Positions 26,249 to 34,851 are shown, counted from the stretch's first letter. The stretch: DNA of 64,000 nt from Candidatus Siliceabacter maunaloa (GCA_024330185.1 JANDLV010000012.1:1-64000), one strand, 5' to 3'. Notes: generated from the sequence alone by a model not told the origin. Numbers and translations: made by a program.

Positions 26249-27622
26249 ATGGCCGACCGCTCCTACGACTGCGTCGTCATCGGCTCCGGGCCGGGCGGCT
26301 ACGTGGCCGCCATCCGTGCCGCGCAGCTCGGGATGAAGACGGTGGTGGTGGAGAAGGACAAGGTCGGCGGGCGCTGCCTCAACTACGCGTGCATCCCCGC
26401 CAAGGCGGTGCTGCGGGTGGCCGACGTCCTGCAGGAGGTCCGCGACGCCGGTGAGTTCGGCATCACGGTGGCCGACCCCACCGTCGACTACGCGGCGGTC
26501 TGCGAGCGGCGGCGCAAGGTCGTCGAGACGCTGACCGGCGGCGTGGCCGGGCTGCTCAAGAAGAACGGCGTCGACGTTCTCGAGGGTCAGGGCACGCTGG
26601 CCGGCGACGGCACCGTGCAGGCCGGTGGCGAGACGCTCACGGTCGCCAGGGCCACCATCCTGGCCACCGGCTCGGTCAAGAAGCCGATTCCCGGCACGCG
26701 GTTCGGCGGGCGCGTGATCGGCACCGAGGAGGCGTGGGCGTTCGACGATCTCCCCGGGCGCCTCGCCGTCGTGGGCGCGGGCGCCAGCGGCACGGAGATC
26801 GCGTCGGCCTACGTGCGCCTGGGCGTGGAGACGCTCCTGTTCGAGGGCCTGGACCGCGTGCTGCCGTCCGAGGACGCCGACATCTCCAAGGCCGCGCAGC
26901 GGATCTTCAGGCGCCAGGGCATCGAGGTCCACACGGGCACGTTCGTCGAGGACGTCCAGGACGCCGGCGACAGGGTCACCTTCACCCACGGCGACCAGCG
27001 CGACGAGGCCGACTGGCTGGTCATCGCCGCGGGCCGCGGGCCCGACGTCGAGGGCCTGGGACTCGACGCGGCCGGCGTGAAGCTCGACGGCCGCGGACTG
27101 ATCGCCGTCGACGGAGCGCTGCGCACGTCGGCCGGCCGCGTCTACGCCATCGGCGACCTCGTCGCCGGCCCCGCGCTGGCCCACAAGGCCTCAGACGAGG
27201 GCATCATCGCCGTCGAGGACGCCGCGGGCAGGCAGACCCACCCGCTCGTCCAGGTCGACATCCCGCGCGCGACCTTCTGCACCCCCAACGTCGCGTCCTT
27301 CGGGCTCACGGAGGAGCAGGCCCGCGAGGCCGGCCACGACGTCGTGGTGGGCAGGGTCCAGTACGGAGCGGTCGGCGCCGGCACGGTCTACGGCGACCGC
27401 ACCGGGATCATCAAGATCGTGGGCGACAAGCGCTACGGCGAGCTGCTGGGCGGCCACATCGTCGGCTCCAAGTCGACGGAGATGATCCAGGAGCTCGTCA
27501 ACGTCAAGGCGCTGGAGGGCGGCTACCCCGAGGTCGCCCGCATGGTCCACGGCCACCCCACCCTCTCCGAGGCCGTCATGGAGGCCGCGCGCGCGGCCGA
27601 CGGCTGGCTCATCCACGGGTGA
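26249..27622 (+). CDS. lpdA: Dihydrolipoyl dehydrogenase
   Basis: The protein has 457 residues. The FAD loop VIGSGPGGYVAAIRAAQLG, the redox disulfide GGRCLNYACIPAK, the NAD loop VVGAGASGTEIA and the C-terminal HGHPTLSEAVMEAA are all present. It is the E3 component that reoxidises dihydrolipoyl groups in 2-oxoacid dehydrogenase or glycine cleavage complexes. TAGGCT lies 10 bases upstream of the ATG. A DsbA-like gene overlaps its stop, and an E2-like gene lies 2.3 kb downstream. Confidence 0.95.
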   Translation: MADRSYDCVVIGSGPGGYVAAIRAAQLGMKTVVVEKDKVGGRCLNYACIPAKAVLRVADVLQEVRDAGEFGITVADPTVDYAAVCERRRKVVETLTGGVAGLLKKNGVDVLEGQGTLAGDGTVQAGGETLTVARATILATGSVKKPIPGTRFGGRVIGTEEAWAFDDLPGRLAVVGAGASGTEIASAYVRLGVETLLFEGLDRVLPSEDADISKAAQRIFRRQGIEVHTGTFVEDVQDAGDRVTFTHGDQRDEADWLVIAAGRGPDVEGLGLDAAGVKLDGRGLIAVDGALRTSAGRVYAIGDLVAGPALAHKASDEGIIAVEDAAGRQTHPLVQVDIPRATFCTPNVASFGLTEEQAREAGHDVVVGRVQYGAVGAGTVYGDRTGIIKIVGDKRYGELLGGHIVGSKSTEMIQELVNVKALEGGYPEVARMVHGHPTLSEAVMEAARAADGWLIHG

Positions 27623-28263
27623 GCCTGCCCCTCACGCGCGCCGGCGGGCAGGGCGAGCCCGAGCACCCCTGCCTCTACTTCGACCTCGCCAGCGCCGAGG
27701 CCTACCTGACCGCCGAGCGCATCCTGGGCCTGATGCCGGTCGCCGTGGAGTGGGTGCCGGTGCGCGCCCACGACCTTGCCCACGCCGTCGCGCCCGAAGG
27801 ACTGCGCTGCGCGGAGGAGGAGGCGATCTGGCGTGAGGAGCTGGAGCGCACGGCGCACGAGCGCGGCCTCCAGTGGGTCCGCTGGCCCGCGGAGGTGCCC
27901 TTCGACAGCGAGGTCGTCCTGCGCGCCGCGACCTTCGCCAGGTCGATCGGCAAGGGCGTGGCCTTCACCCAGGCCGCCTTCCGCCAGGCCTACGCCGGCG
28001 GCGGCGACCTCACGAGCCCGGACACCGTCGTCATCGCGGCGGCGGCCTGCGAGATGCATCCGCGCGCCGTCATGGCGGCGCTCGAGCAGCGCTCCGTCGT
28101 CGCGTCGCTGGACCGCGCCACGGCGCGGGCACGCGAGCACGGCGTGCTGTCGGTGCCCGCGATCTGGACGCCACCCCGGGCCGCAGCGCCGGCACGGGTC
28201 TTCCACGGCGACGACCAGCTCGAAGCCGCCGCCGCGCACCTGGCCGAGTACGCGCCGCGCTGA
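27619..28263 (+). CDS. DsbA-like / 2-hydroxychromene-2-carboxylate isomerase-like protein
   Basis: The protein has 214 residues from the GTG overlapping the lpdA stop as GTGA. The thioredoxin-like start CLYFDLASAEAYLTAERIL and the later IGKGVAFTQAAFRQAYAGGG helix and VLSVPAIW strand match the DSBA-like isomerase group. There is no CxxC, so it is not a disulfide oxidoreductase; a glutathione-transferase-kappa or isomerase type of activity is more likely. The substrate is unknown. Confidence 0.75.
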   Translation: MSLPLTRAGGQGEPEHPCLYFDLASAEAYLTAERILGLMPVAVEWVPVRAHDLAHAVAPEGLRCAEEEAIWREELERTAHERGLQWVRWPAEVPFDSEVVLRAATFARSIGKGVAFTQAAFRQAYAGGGDLTSPDTVVIAAAACEMHPRAVMAALEQRSVVASLDRATARAREHGVLSVPAIWTPPRAAAPARVFHGDDQLEAAAAHLAEYAPR

Positions 28264-28303
28264 GCCGGAGCACGGGCTCCGGCATCTGTGAGAAGGTGGG
28301 CGC

Positions 28304-29740
28304 GTGACCGCTCGCGCGCTCACGCTGTTCCTCGCCGTCATGGCCGTCGCCGGAGTGCTGCGCGTGGAGGACGCGTTCGCGTGCTCGTGCGCGTTCCAGG
28401 AAGCCGACGAGAAGGTCGCCGACGCCGACGCGGCCTTCGAGGGCAAGGTGATCGGCACCACCGATGCGCCGGACAACGGGCCCGTCGATGAGGTCGACGT
28501 TCGCTTCGCTGTGGAGCGCGTCTTCAAGGGGCCCCTGGGAGAGCAGGTCACCGTGCGCACCTCCGTCAGTGGCAGTTCGTGCGACCTGGGGCCCCTCGAG
28601 CCCGGCACGCGGATCGCGCTGACCCTGTCACGCGACGAGGAGGGCCGCTGGCAGGGCTTCACGTGCAGCCAGTTTGACCCCGACGACCTCGACGACCCCG
28701 GCTCGCGGCCACCGCCCTCCCTGGAGCCCGCCACCCTCGCGCAGCTCGCGCGCCCCTCGCCGGTCTCGGCATGGGCCGACATCGCGGTGTGGAGCGCTTA
28801 CGACGCGGGCATCGATGCCTACCGTCTCACCGCGCTGGTGGGCGCGGAGGTACGCACCCTGCCCGTGGACCCGTCGCCCGTGCCCTTCGACGCCGACGTC
28901 GGCCCCGACAGGGACAGCAACCCGGCGGTCGTGTACTCGCGGTGTGCAACAGCGCCCGAGCCGCCAGCCGACCGGACCAGCGCCGACTGTGACCTGTTCA
29001 TCGTCGCCATCCCGGACGGCCGGGAGCGTCCGATCCGCAACGCCAACAGCGCGGGCTCGGAGTTCAGCCCGACGCTGTGGGGTGGCAAGGTGGCGTGGGC
29101 GCGCACATACGAAGGGCGCCCCGACGAGCCGTTCGTCTACACCCGGCCGCTCGTCGCCCCGCGCGAGCGCGCTTCCCAGCGGCTGCCCGGGGTGCCGACG
29201 CGGCGCTGCAGCGTGCAGACCACGACCGAGCCCGGACCGCGCGCCTCGTGCGCGACGATGAACCGGCGCATCGACGACCTCGAGCTCTACGGCCGCCGAC
29301 TGGCGCTCGATGTCAACTACTCCGTCGAGGACCAGGCCGGCTTCGTCACCAGGGAGGTGCGCCTCGATGACGTGCGCGACAAGACGGCGCGCCTGGTCGC
29401 GCTGGGCGTTTCGGGCGAGGGCGGGCAGGACCACATCGGCCTCTCGATCGACGCGGGGCGCCTGAGCTGGTATCGCACCTGCTTCGGCGACCCGGGCGGG
29501 TGCACCAGCAACGCGGGCTCCTTCCGCTATCGCATCGCCACCGGGGACTACGAGCGCGACGAGGAGCGCACGCAGCTCGCCGGCTATTCGTGGCTCCAGG
29601 GCGGCTCCTACCGCGTGCGCAACGAGGAGCTGACCGACTGCGACGAAGTGGCCCGCCCCGATCGACCCGACGCCACCTGCCCCGTCCTGCGCACCGGCCC
29701 GCTGGACTGGCGCCCGATCGACGCCGACCGCGTTCGCTGA
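28304..29740 (+). CDS. Secreted protein with NTR/TIMP-like N-terminal domain
   Basis: The protein has 478 residues from a GTG. A signal peptide (about 1-25) ends before CSCAFQEADEKVADADAAF, the N-terminal Cys-x-Cys hallmark of netrin/TIMP-like domains, continuing to about residue 125. The remainder (130-478) has repeated WxxK/WS strand patterns, many Cys and a beta-propeller-like look. In animals the Cys-x-Cys chelates metalloprotease zinc; a similar role here is untested. The function is unknown. Confidence 0.7.
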   Translation: MTARALTLFLAVMAVAGVLRVEDAFACSCAFQEADEKVADADAAFEGKVIGTTDAPDNGPVDEVDVRFAVERVFKGPLGEQVTVRTSVSGSSCDLGPLEPGTRIALTLSRDEEGRWQGFTCSQFDPDDLDDPGSRPPPSLEPATLAQLARPSPVSAWADIAVWSAYDAGIDAYRLTALVGAEVRTLPVDPSPVPFDADVGPDRDSNPAVVYSRCATAPEPPADRTSADCDLFIVAIPDGRERPIRNANSAGSEFSPTLWGGKVAWARTYEGRPDEPFVYTRPLVAPRERASQRLPGVPTRRCSVQTTTEPGPRASCATMNRRIDDLELYGRRLALDVNYSVEDQAGFVTREVRLDDVRDKTARLVALGVSGEGGQDHIGLSIDAGRLSWYRTCFGDPGGCTSNAGSFRYRIATGDYERDEERTQLAGYSWLQGGSYRVRNEELTDCDEVARPDRPDATCPVLRTGPLDWRPIDADRVR

Positions 29741-29884
29741 GCCCGCCGCTCGCAGGCAACCAGTCGGCCATCGCCGCGTGCGACGACAGCATCGACGGGG
29801 GCACGGGCCTCGTAGGTGAGCCTCGTCCGCCCGCGCCACCCGGCGCCCGGCCGGGGGCGACCGCCCTGCGCTAGGTTCGGCTTC

Positions 29885-30574
29885 GTGAGCGCGCGACCCC
29901 AGCCGACGGCCAAGGGCGAGGTCGCCGTGGAGGAGCTCTCGCGCGGCGGGCGGACGGTGGCCCGGCGCGTGGCCGAGGCCAAGGCGACGGTGCCCGAGCA
30001 CACGCTGTCGGTCGAGGTCGACATGGAGGCCTGCGCCGCGCTGCGCGCACGAGGAGAGGGAGGCCCGCCCACCCCGACGTACGAGGACATGGTCGTCCGG
30101 GGCTGCGCGCTGGCCCTGCGCGAGCACCCGCGGGCCAACGGCGCCCACCGCGACGGGCACCTCGAGGCCTACGGGCGGGTCAACGTCGGGCTGGCCATCC
30201 ACGGGCCCGGTGCGCTCACCGTCCCCACCGTCTTCGACGCCGACCAGCGCTCGCTGGCCGAGATCGCCGCGACGACGCGCGGGCTGGCCGAGCGGGTCGC
30301 CCGGGGCACGATCACCTCCTCCGAGCTGGGCGGCGCGACGTTCACCGTCTCCAGCCTCGACGTCCGCGCGTTCACGGCGATCCTCACCCCCCCGCAGGCC
30401 GGGGTCCTGGCCTGCGGCGCGGTCGAGCCGCGTGCCGTCGTCCACGAGGGCGAGGTGGCCGCCCGCCGGCGCATGGACCTCACGCTGACCTGCGACCACC
30501 GCATCCTGTTCGGTGCGGACGCCGCGGCGTTCCTGGGCCGGGTCCGCGAGCTCCTGGAGAGCGCGGCGCTCTAA
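29885..30574 (+). CDS. Stand-alone E2-type acyltransferase catalytic domain
   Basis: The protein has 229 residues from the GTG that follows TAGGTT by 7 bases. It matches the catalytic domain of 2-oxoacid dehydrogenase E2: VNVGLAIHGPGALTVPTVFDA, SELGGATFTVSSLD and TCDHRILFGADAAAFL. No lipoyl domain or peripheral-subunit-binding domain precedes it. The catalytic H-x3-D-G is H-x3-F-G; plastid and cyanobacterial E2 have Tyr at this site, so activity is still possible. It lies near lpdA, lipB and lipA. Confidence 0.8.
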   Translation: MSARPQPTAKGEVAVEELSRGGRTVARRVAEAKATVPEHTLSVEVDMEACAALRARGEGGPPTPTYEDMVVRGCALALREHPRANGAHRDGHLEAYGRVNVGLAIHGPGALTVPTVFDADQRSLAEIAATTRGLAERVARGTITSSELGGATFTVSSLDVRAFTAILTPPQAGVLACGAVEPRAVVHEGEVAARRRMDLTLTCDHRILFGADAAAFLGRVRELLESAAL

Positions 30575-31312
30575 CTAAACGCCGCGCAGCAGCAGCCCGA
30601 TCGTCGAGCCCAGAGGCCCGACCGCGTCGCCCAGGATGTCGCCCGTGCTCTCCACCGTGTCGCCCAGGTCGTCGGTCAGGCCCTCCACGGCCCCGCCCGA
30701 GCCGGGCAGGAGCTCGTCGGTGGGGGGCGAGAGCGTCCTGCCGGTGCCTTCGAGCAACTCGTCCGTCAGCTCCGTGAGCTCGCGCACGGGCTCGTCCACC
30801 CCCAGCACGAGAAGGTCGTCATCGTCCGGATCGGGCGTCGGCGTCGGCGTCGGCGTCGGCGGGGGCGTGGGCATCGGGGCCGATGCGGGCGGGTCGGGTG
30901 TGGGTGCTGGGTCGGGAGTCGGGGTCGTCGGCGGAATGGGAGCGGGCTCGGTCCCGCCTGCCGGCGCAGGATCGCCGGCGACCGGCGGCGGATCGTCGTC
31001 CGCGGTCGGCTCGGCGACGGGCGCGGGGGCCTCCTCCTCCTCCTCGGGGGCGTCGGCCATGATCACGGGGCCGTCGTCCACCGGCTCGGCGGGCTCGCTG
31101 CGCGGTATGGTCAGCTCGCCCACGGACAGCGTGCGCCCCTCGGCGTCACTCCCCAGGCCGGGCCAACCCTGCATCGCGACGACCGCGCTGATGGCCAGCA
31201 GGGCGAGCGCGCCTGCGGCGGACAGCGAGACGCTGGCGCCGAGGCTCGCGAACAGACCACGAAAGGCTGGCATCTGTGAGGTAACGGCAGGCCTCGACGG
31301 GGACTTGAGCAT
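30575..31312 (-). CDS. Membrane-anchored Pro/Thr-rich protein
   Basis: The protein has 245 residues from the ATG five bases after the upstream stop. One hydrophobic helix at about 20-45 is followed by acidic and then Pro/Thr-rich sequence (PTPTPTPDPDDDD) with an underlying GTCGGC-type DNA repeat. The end is helical and Leu/Gly-rich. It appears to be an anchored extracellular or periplasmic stalk protein; no family is recognised. It forms an operon with the gene at 31318. Confidence 0.6.
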   Translation of the reverse strand: MLKSPSRPAVTSQMPAFRGLFASLGASVSLSAAGALALLAISAVVAMQGWPGLGSDAEGRTLSVGELTIPRSEPAEPVDDGPVIMADAPEEEEEAPAPVAEPTADDDPPPVAGDPAPAGGTEPAPIPPTTPTPDPAPTPDPPASAPMPTPPPTPTPTPTPDPDDDDLLVLGVDEPVRELTELTDELLEGTGRTLSPPTDELLPGSGGAVEGLTDDLGDTVESTGDILGDAVGPLGSTIGLLLRGV

Positions 31313-31317
31313 CGCTG

Positions 31318-31971
31318 TCAGGCTCCTGACATGATCGACCGGATCGGGTACACGAGCTCGAACCCGCCCGGGCGGTTGAACGAGGCGTTGGACTCCCGGT
31401 TGGCGTCCGGCGTCGCCCCCGGCGGGGCCGTCGAGGTGTCGACGAACAGGCACAGCCAGCGGTCCGGATCGTCCCCCGGGACGCACGTGCGAAAGAGCTG
31501 CTCCTCGACCTGCAGCGTGGTCATCTCGTGCACGCGCGCCTGGTGGTCGGGCGGGCCCTGCGCTGCCACATACCGGCCCGCGACCGCGGCCTGCAGCGCC
31601 ATGGCGTCCCGGGAGGCCAGGATGGTCGAGCGGTGCGACAATCCGACGGCCAGGAACGTCGCCGTCACGCCCAGCAGCAGCACCGTGCCCACGTAGTCGA
31701 CCGCGACGACCCGTGGCAGGTCCGGGCGGCGGCGGCGCACGAGGATCGCCACCAGCGGTGCGACGACCGCGATGGCCAGCAGGTTGAAGAAGGCGCCCAG
31801 CAGCAGGCCACCGACCAGCCCCGTCGCCTCCCCGGCCAGCGGGAAGGTGTGGATGAGCACCCCGTCCACGAGGGTGAGGACGGCGAAGGCCGGCCACATC
31901 CACGCGCCGCGCAGGCGCCAGCGCATCCGCCGCGCCGCATCGCGCCACTCCTCCTGCGCTGCAGCCTCCAT
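31318..31971 (-). CDS. Three-helix membrane protein with extracytoplasmic domain
   Basis: The protein has 217 residues. The basic N-terminus is followed by hydrophobic segments at about 25-45, 50-75 and 90-110, and then a soluble domain with two Cys (RTCVPGDDPDRWLCLF) that could form a disulfide outside the membrane. The function is unknown. It is cotranscribed with the Pro-rich anchored protein. Confidence 0.6.
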   Translation of the reverse strand: MEAAAQEEWRDAARRMRWRLRGAWMWPAFAVLTLVDGVLIHTFPLAGEATGLVGGLLLGAFFNLLAIAVVAPLVAILVRRRRPDLPRVVAVDYVGTVLLLGVTATFLAVGLSHRSTILASRDAMALQAAVAGRYVAAQGPPDHQARVHEMTTLQVEEQLFRTCVPGDDPDRWLCLFVDTSTAPPGATPDANRESNASFNRPGGFELVYPIRSIMSGA

Positions 31972-31987
31972 GAAATCAGGGTAAGCC

Positions 31988-32017
31988 CCTCCTAGACCCT
32001 CCTAGACCCTCCTAGAC
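31988..32017. repeat. 10-bp tandem repeat with SD-like core (3 copies)
   Basis: CCTCCTAGAC is repeated three times. On the minus strand each copy reads GTCTAGGAGG: the first carries the TAG stop of the upstream 72-residue gene and each contains AGGAGG. The last AGGAGG is 16 bases from the next ATG, rather far for efficient initiation. Confidence 0.7.
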
Positions 32018-32230
32018 CTGGTCCTCCAGCCCCAGGTGCTCGGGCCAGCTGCGGTCGATTGCGTTGAGGGTCTCGACGACGTCGACCTCGTGCTCCTCGG
32101 AGCCGAGGTGGTAGATCCGTCCCGCCCCCGCGGGCTCTGCGCGCAGACCCGTGCGCTGCTCGAAGCGGTTCATGATTCGCTGTGCCTGCTCGCTTCCGTC
32201 AACGGGAAGCATGGTGACGTGGTCGTCCAT
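32012..32230 (-). CDS. Small acidic protein, unknown
   Basis: The protein has 72 residues. It has predicted strand-helix content (RIMNRFEQRTGLRAEPAGAG; HLGSEEHEVDVVETLNAI), no membrane segment and no known motif. Third-position GC is high, and its stop is embedded in the 10-bp repeat, so it reads as a real gene in the same transcription unit as 31318. Confidence 0.55.
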   Translation of the reverse strand: MDDHVTMLPVDGSEQAQRIMNRFEQRTGLRAEPAGAGRIYHLGSEEHEVDVVETLNAIDRSWPEHLGLEDQV

Positions 32231-32263
32231 GGCCGGGGTTCTACCCCGCCAGGCCGACCCCGA

Positions 32264-32986
32264 TCACCTCGAGACGGCGCGACCGGTTTGACAGAGTGCC
32301 ACGCGACGGCGGTGCACCTGGGCCGCGCGCTCCGCGTCGACGCCGCGCAGGCCCCAGGCGCGGGCCGCGCACTCGCCCCGGGCCAGCAGGGCCTCGAGCT
32401 GCTCGACGGCCAGCCCCGCGTCCTGCAGGCAGCGCACGCCCAGGCCGACGTGCCAGCGCTCGTCGGCCTGCACGCGGGCCGCGCCCGCGCGCACGCCGTC
32501 CAGGTCGGTGTCGCCCAGCGCTTGCACCAGCGCCTCCTGGCCCGCGGCGAAGACCACGCCCTCCAGGATCAGGTGGTAGAGCGCTACGCCGTCGGCCAGC
32601 GTCGCGTCCCCGCGGGCCAGCGCCATCGCCGTGTCGGGCAGGCGACGGGTGAAGAGGTCGCGGACGGCGCGCGGCGCGTCGTGCGGGTGGACACCAACCA
32701 CCTCGTCGGCCACCCGCGCGAAGAAGCGCGCGTGGCGCTCCTCATCGGCCTGCTGGGCGGCGAAGCACGCGCGCACGACCGGATCGCCGGCCGCGGCGAC
32801 GAACGGGTGCAGCGCGGCGGCCACCGCCTCCTCGGCCACCAGGAAGCCGGCCATCAGCCGGCGCAGCGGTGCGCGCCGCACCTCGTCGAGCGCGGCCCAC
32901 GCGCGGGTGTCGCCGCGCAGGTCGATGTCCGCCTCGTCCCAGCGCAGCCGGTCGGCGGCTCTCAGCAGATGCTCATAGCCCGTCAG
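32264..32986 (-). CDS. Ferritin-like diiron protein, ribonucleotide-reductase R2-like
   Basis: The protein has 240 residues from GTG 32986, supported by TACCCT 9 bases upstream. Metal-ligand pattern: Glu in VAEEAVAAAL, E-x-x-H in DEERHARFF, Glu in LILEGVVFAAG and E-x-x-H in ADERWHVGLG. All six ligands of a carboxylate-bridged diiron (or Mn/Fe) centre are thus present. It is shorter than R2 and lacks a clear radical-tyrosine context, so an oxidase like R2lox or another ferritin-like oxygenase is more likely. The gene is divergent from lipB with only 28 bases between the starts. Confidence 0.75.
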   Translation of the reverse strand: MTGYEHLLRAADRLRWDEADIDLRGDTRAWAALDEVRRAPLRRLMAGFLVAEEAVAAALHPFVAAAGDPVVRACFAAQQADEERHARFFARVADEVVGVHPHDAPRAVRDLFTRRLPDTAMALARGDATLADGVALYHLILEGVVFAAGQEALVQALGDTDLDGVRAGAARVQADERWHVGLGVRCLQDAGLAVEQLEALLARGECAARAWGLRGVDAERAAQVHRRRVALCQTGRAVSR

Positions 32987-32999
32987 CACGCGATCGCGA

Positions 33000-33008
33000 G
33001 GGTAGCCT
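33000..33008. promoter_or_regulatory. Overlapping divergent -10 elements
   Basis: On the plus strand TAGCCT (33003-33008) lies 6 bases before the lipB GTG. On the minus strand TACCCT (33005-33000) lies 9 bases before the GTG at 32986. The two hexamers share bases 33003-33005. Each -35 region would lie inside the opposite coding sequence. Confidence 0.45.
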
Positions 33009-33014
33009 TGCCGG

Positions 33015-33785
33015 GTGGTCGCGACGCCTGACCTGTGGACGGTGCACCTGCGCACGGTGGAGTACCGCGCGGGGGTGGCGCTGCAGGAGCGAGTGCGTGC
33101 CGCGCGGCAGGCCGGGGCGATCCCGGACGTGCTGCTGCTCCTCGAGCACTGGCCCGTCTACACGCGCGGGAAGCGCACGGCCGATGGCGAGCTGCCCATG
33201 GGACGCGACCGGTACGTGCTCCGGGGCGTCGACGTGGTCGACACCGACCGCGGCGGGCGCGCGACCTACCACGGCCCGGGCCAGCTCGTCGGCTACCCCA
33301 TCATGGGCGTCGGCGACGTGCTCGACCACGTGCGCGCACTGGAGGGCGGCCTGGTCGCGGCCTTGGCGCAGGAGGGCGTCGCCGCGCGCGGGCGCGTGGA
33401 CGACGGTGCCGACTTCACGGGCGTCTGGGTGGCGGAGCGCAAGATCGCCTCGGTGGGGTTGCGCGTCGCTCGCGGCGTGAGCATGCACGGCTTCGCGGTC
33501 AACGTGCAGAACGACCTGCAGCCCTTCGAGTGGATCGTTCCCTGCGGGCTGGACGGCGTGAGCATGACCTCGCTGCTCGAGGAGACCGGGCGGAGCGGGC
33601 ACCCGCTGCGCTGCTTCCGCCGCCGCGCGGCCTTCCAGGTGGCCGCCGCACTGGGGCGCCGGCAGCGGCTGGTGTCGCCGGCCCGGCTGGAACGCGCGCT
33701 GGAGGCCGCCGAGCGCGAGGGCGCCGCGGGCGCTCTGCCCGCGCCCTCTCCGGCCGCGCGCCAGGGCTCCGCGCCCGCGAGGTGA
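33015..33785 (+). CDS. lipB: Octanoyltransferase LipB
   Basis: The protein has 256 residues. It transfers octanoate from acyl carrier protein to lipoyl domains. The signature RGGRATYHGPGQLVGYPI near 75-92, the Lys in VAERKIASVGL and the catalytic Cys in PCGLDGVSMTS are present. The C-terminal 45 residues are an extra Ala/Arg-rich tail. The gene is followed directly by lipA, so both lipoate-synthesis steps are together. Confidence 0.95.
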   Translation: MVATPDLWTVHLRTVEYRAGVALQERVRAARQAGAIPDVLLLLEHWPVYTRGKRTADGELPMGRDRYVLRGVDVVDTDRGGRATYHGPGQLVGYPIMGVGDVLDHVRALEGGLVAALAQEGVAARGRVDDGADFTGVWVAERKIASVGLRVARGVSMHGFAVNVQNDLQPFEWIVPCGLDGVSMTSLLEETGRSGHPLRCFRRRAAFQVAAALGRRQRLVSPARLERALEAAEREGAAGALPAPSPAARQGSAPAR

Positions 33786-33844
33786 CGCCCGCGCGCCGTT
33801 CTCGCCCTCCTGTGCAGGGCTTGAGCGGGAGGTACGCTGCGGTC

Positions 33845-34834
33845 ATGGCCAGCACCCAGGAGCGCACGCACGCAACCCGCTCACGCGCCAACCCCGGCGG
33901 CATGGACGTGCTCCAGGTGCTGGGCCCCGAGGTGCTGCCGCTGCGCGCGCGCAAGCCCTCGTGGTTCAAGGTGCCGGCGCCCGGCGGCGCGCGCTACCGC
34001 GAGCTCACGCGGCTCATCCGCGACGAGAACCTCCACACGGTCTGCCAGGAGGCAGCGTGTCCCAACGTCGGCGAGTGCTGGGAGCGCGGCACGGCCACGT
34101 TCATGATCCTGGGCGACACGTGCACGCGGCGCTGTGGCTTCTGCCACGTCAAGACGGGCAAGCCGACCTGGGACGACCCGCTGGAGCCCGCGCGCGTCGC
34201 GCGCTCCATCGCCAAGATGGGCCTGCGCCACGCGGTCGTCACCTCGGTGGACCGCGACGACCTGCCCGACAAGGGCGCCGGCGCGTTCGTCGGCGTCATC
34301 CGCCAGGTGCGCGCACAGGCGCCCCGCTGCAAGGTGGAGGTGCTCACGCCCGACTTCCAGGGCCACGAGATGCCCCTGGCCCGTGTCATCGCGCAGCGCC
34401 CCGACGTCTTCAACCACAACGTCGAGGTCGTCCCGCGGCTGTACCCGGTGGCCCGGCGCGGCTCGCGGTGGGAGCGCTCCCTGCGCGTGCTGCGCAACGC
34501 CAAGGAGATGGGCGGCGACGCGGTGACGACCAAGTCGGGGTTGATGGTCGGCCTGGGCGAGACCCACGACGAGATGGTCGACGCCTTCGGCGATCTGCGC
34601 GAGCACGGCGTGCAGGTGCTCACCGTGGGCCAGTACCTACGCCCCACCGAGGAGCACCTGCCGGTCGTGCGCTGGTGGCACCCCGACGAGTTCGCGGCGC
34701 TGGAGCGCGCGGCCTACGCCCTGGGCTTCGACCACATCGCCGCCGGCCCGCTCGTGCGCTCGTCGTACCACGCCGACCAGCATGTGGTGCAGAGCGAGCC
34801 GGGCTCGGGCCCGTTGGCGGTCGCTCGGGCGTAA
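33845..34834 (+). CDS. lipA: Lipoyl synthase
   Basis: The protein has 329 residues. It inserts two sulfurs into protein-bound octanoate. The auxiliary cluster motif CQEAACPNVGEC, the radical-SAM motif CTRRCGFC and the C-terminal RSSYHADQ (serine ligand) are intact. TACGCT lies 6 bases upstream of the ATG. Together with lipB, lpdA and the E2-like gene it gives this region a lipoate theme. Confidence 0.97.
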   Translation: MASTQERTHATRSRANPGGMDVLQVLGPEVLPLRARKPSWFKVPAPGGARYRELTRLIRDENLHTVCQEAACPNVGECWERGTATFMILGDTCTRRCGFCHVKTGKPTWDDPLEPARVARSIAKMGLRHAVVTSVDRDDLPDKGAGAFVGVIRQVRAQAPRCKVEVLTPDFQGHEMPLARVIAQRPDVFNHNVEVVPRLYPVARRGSRWERSLRVLRNAKEMGGDAVTTKSGLMVGLGETHDEMVDAFGDLREHGVQVLTVGQYLRPTEEHLPVVRWWHPDEFAALERAAYALGFDHIAAGPLVRSSYHADQHVVQSEPGSGPLAVARA

Positions 34835-34851
34835 GCGCGTTCACCGCGCCC

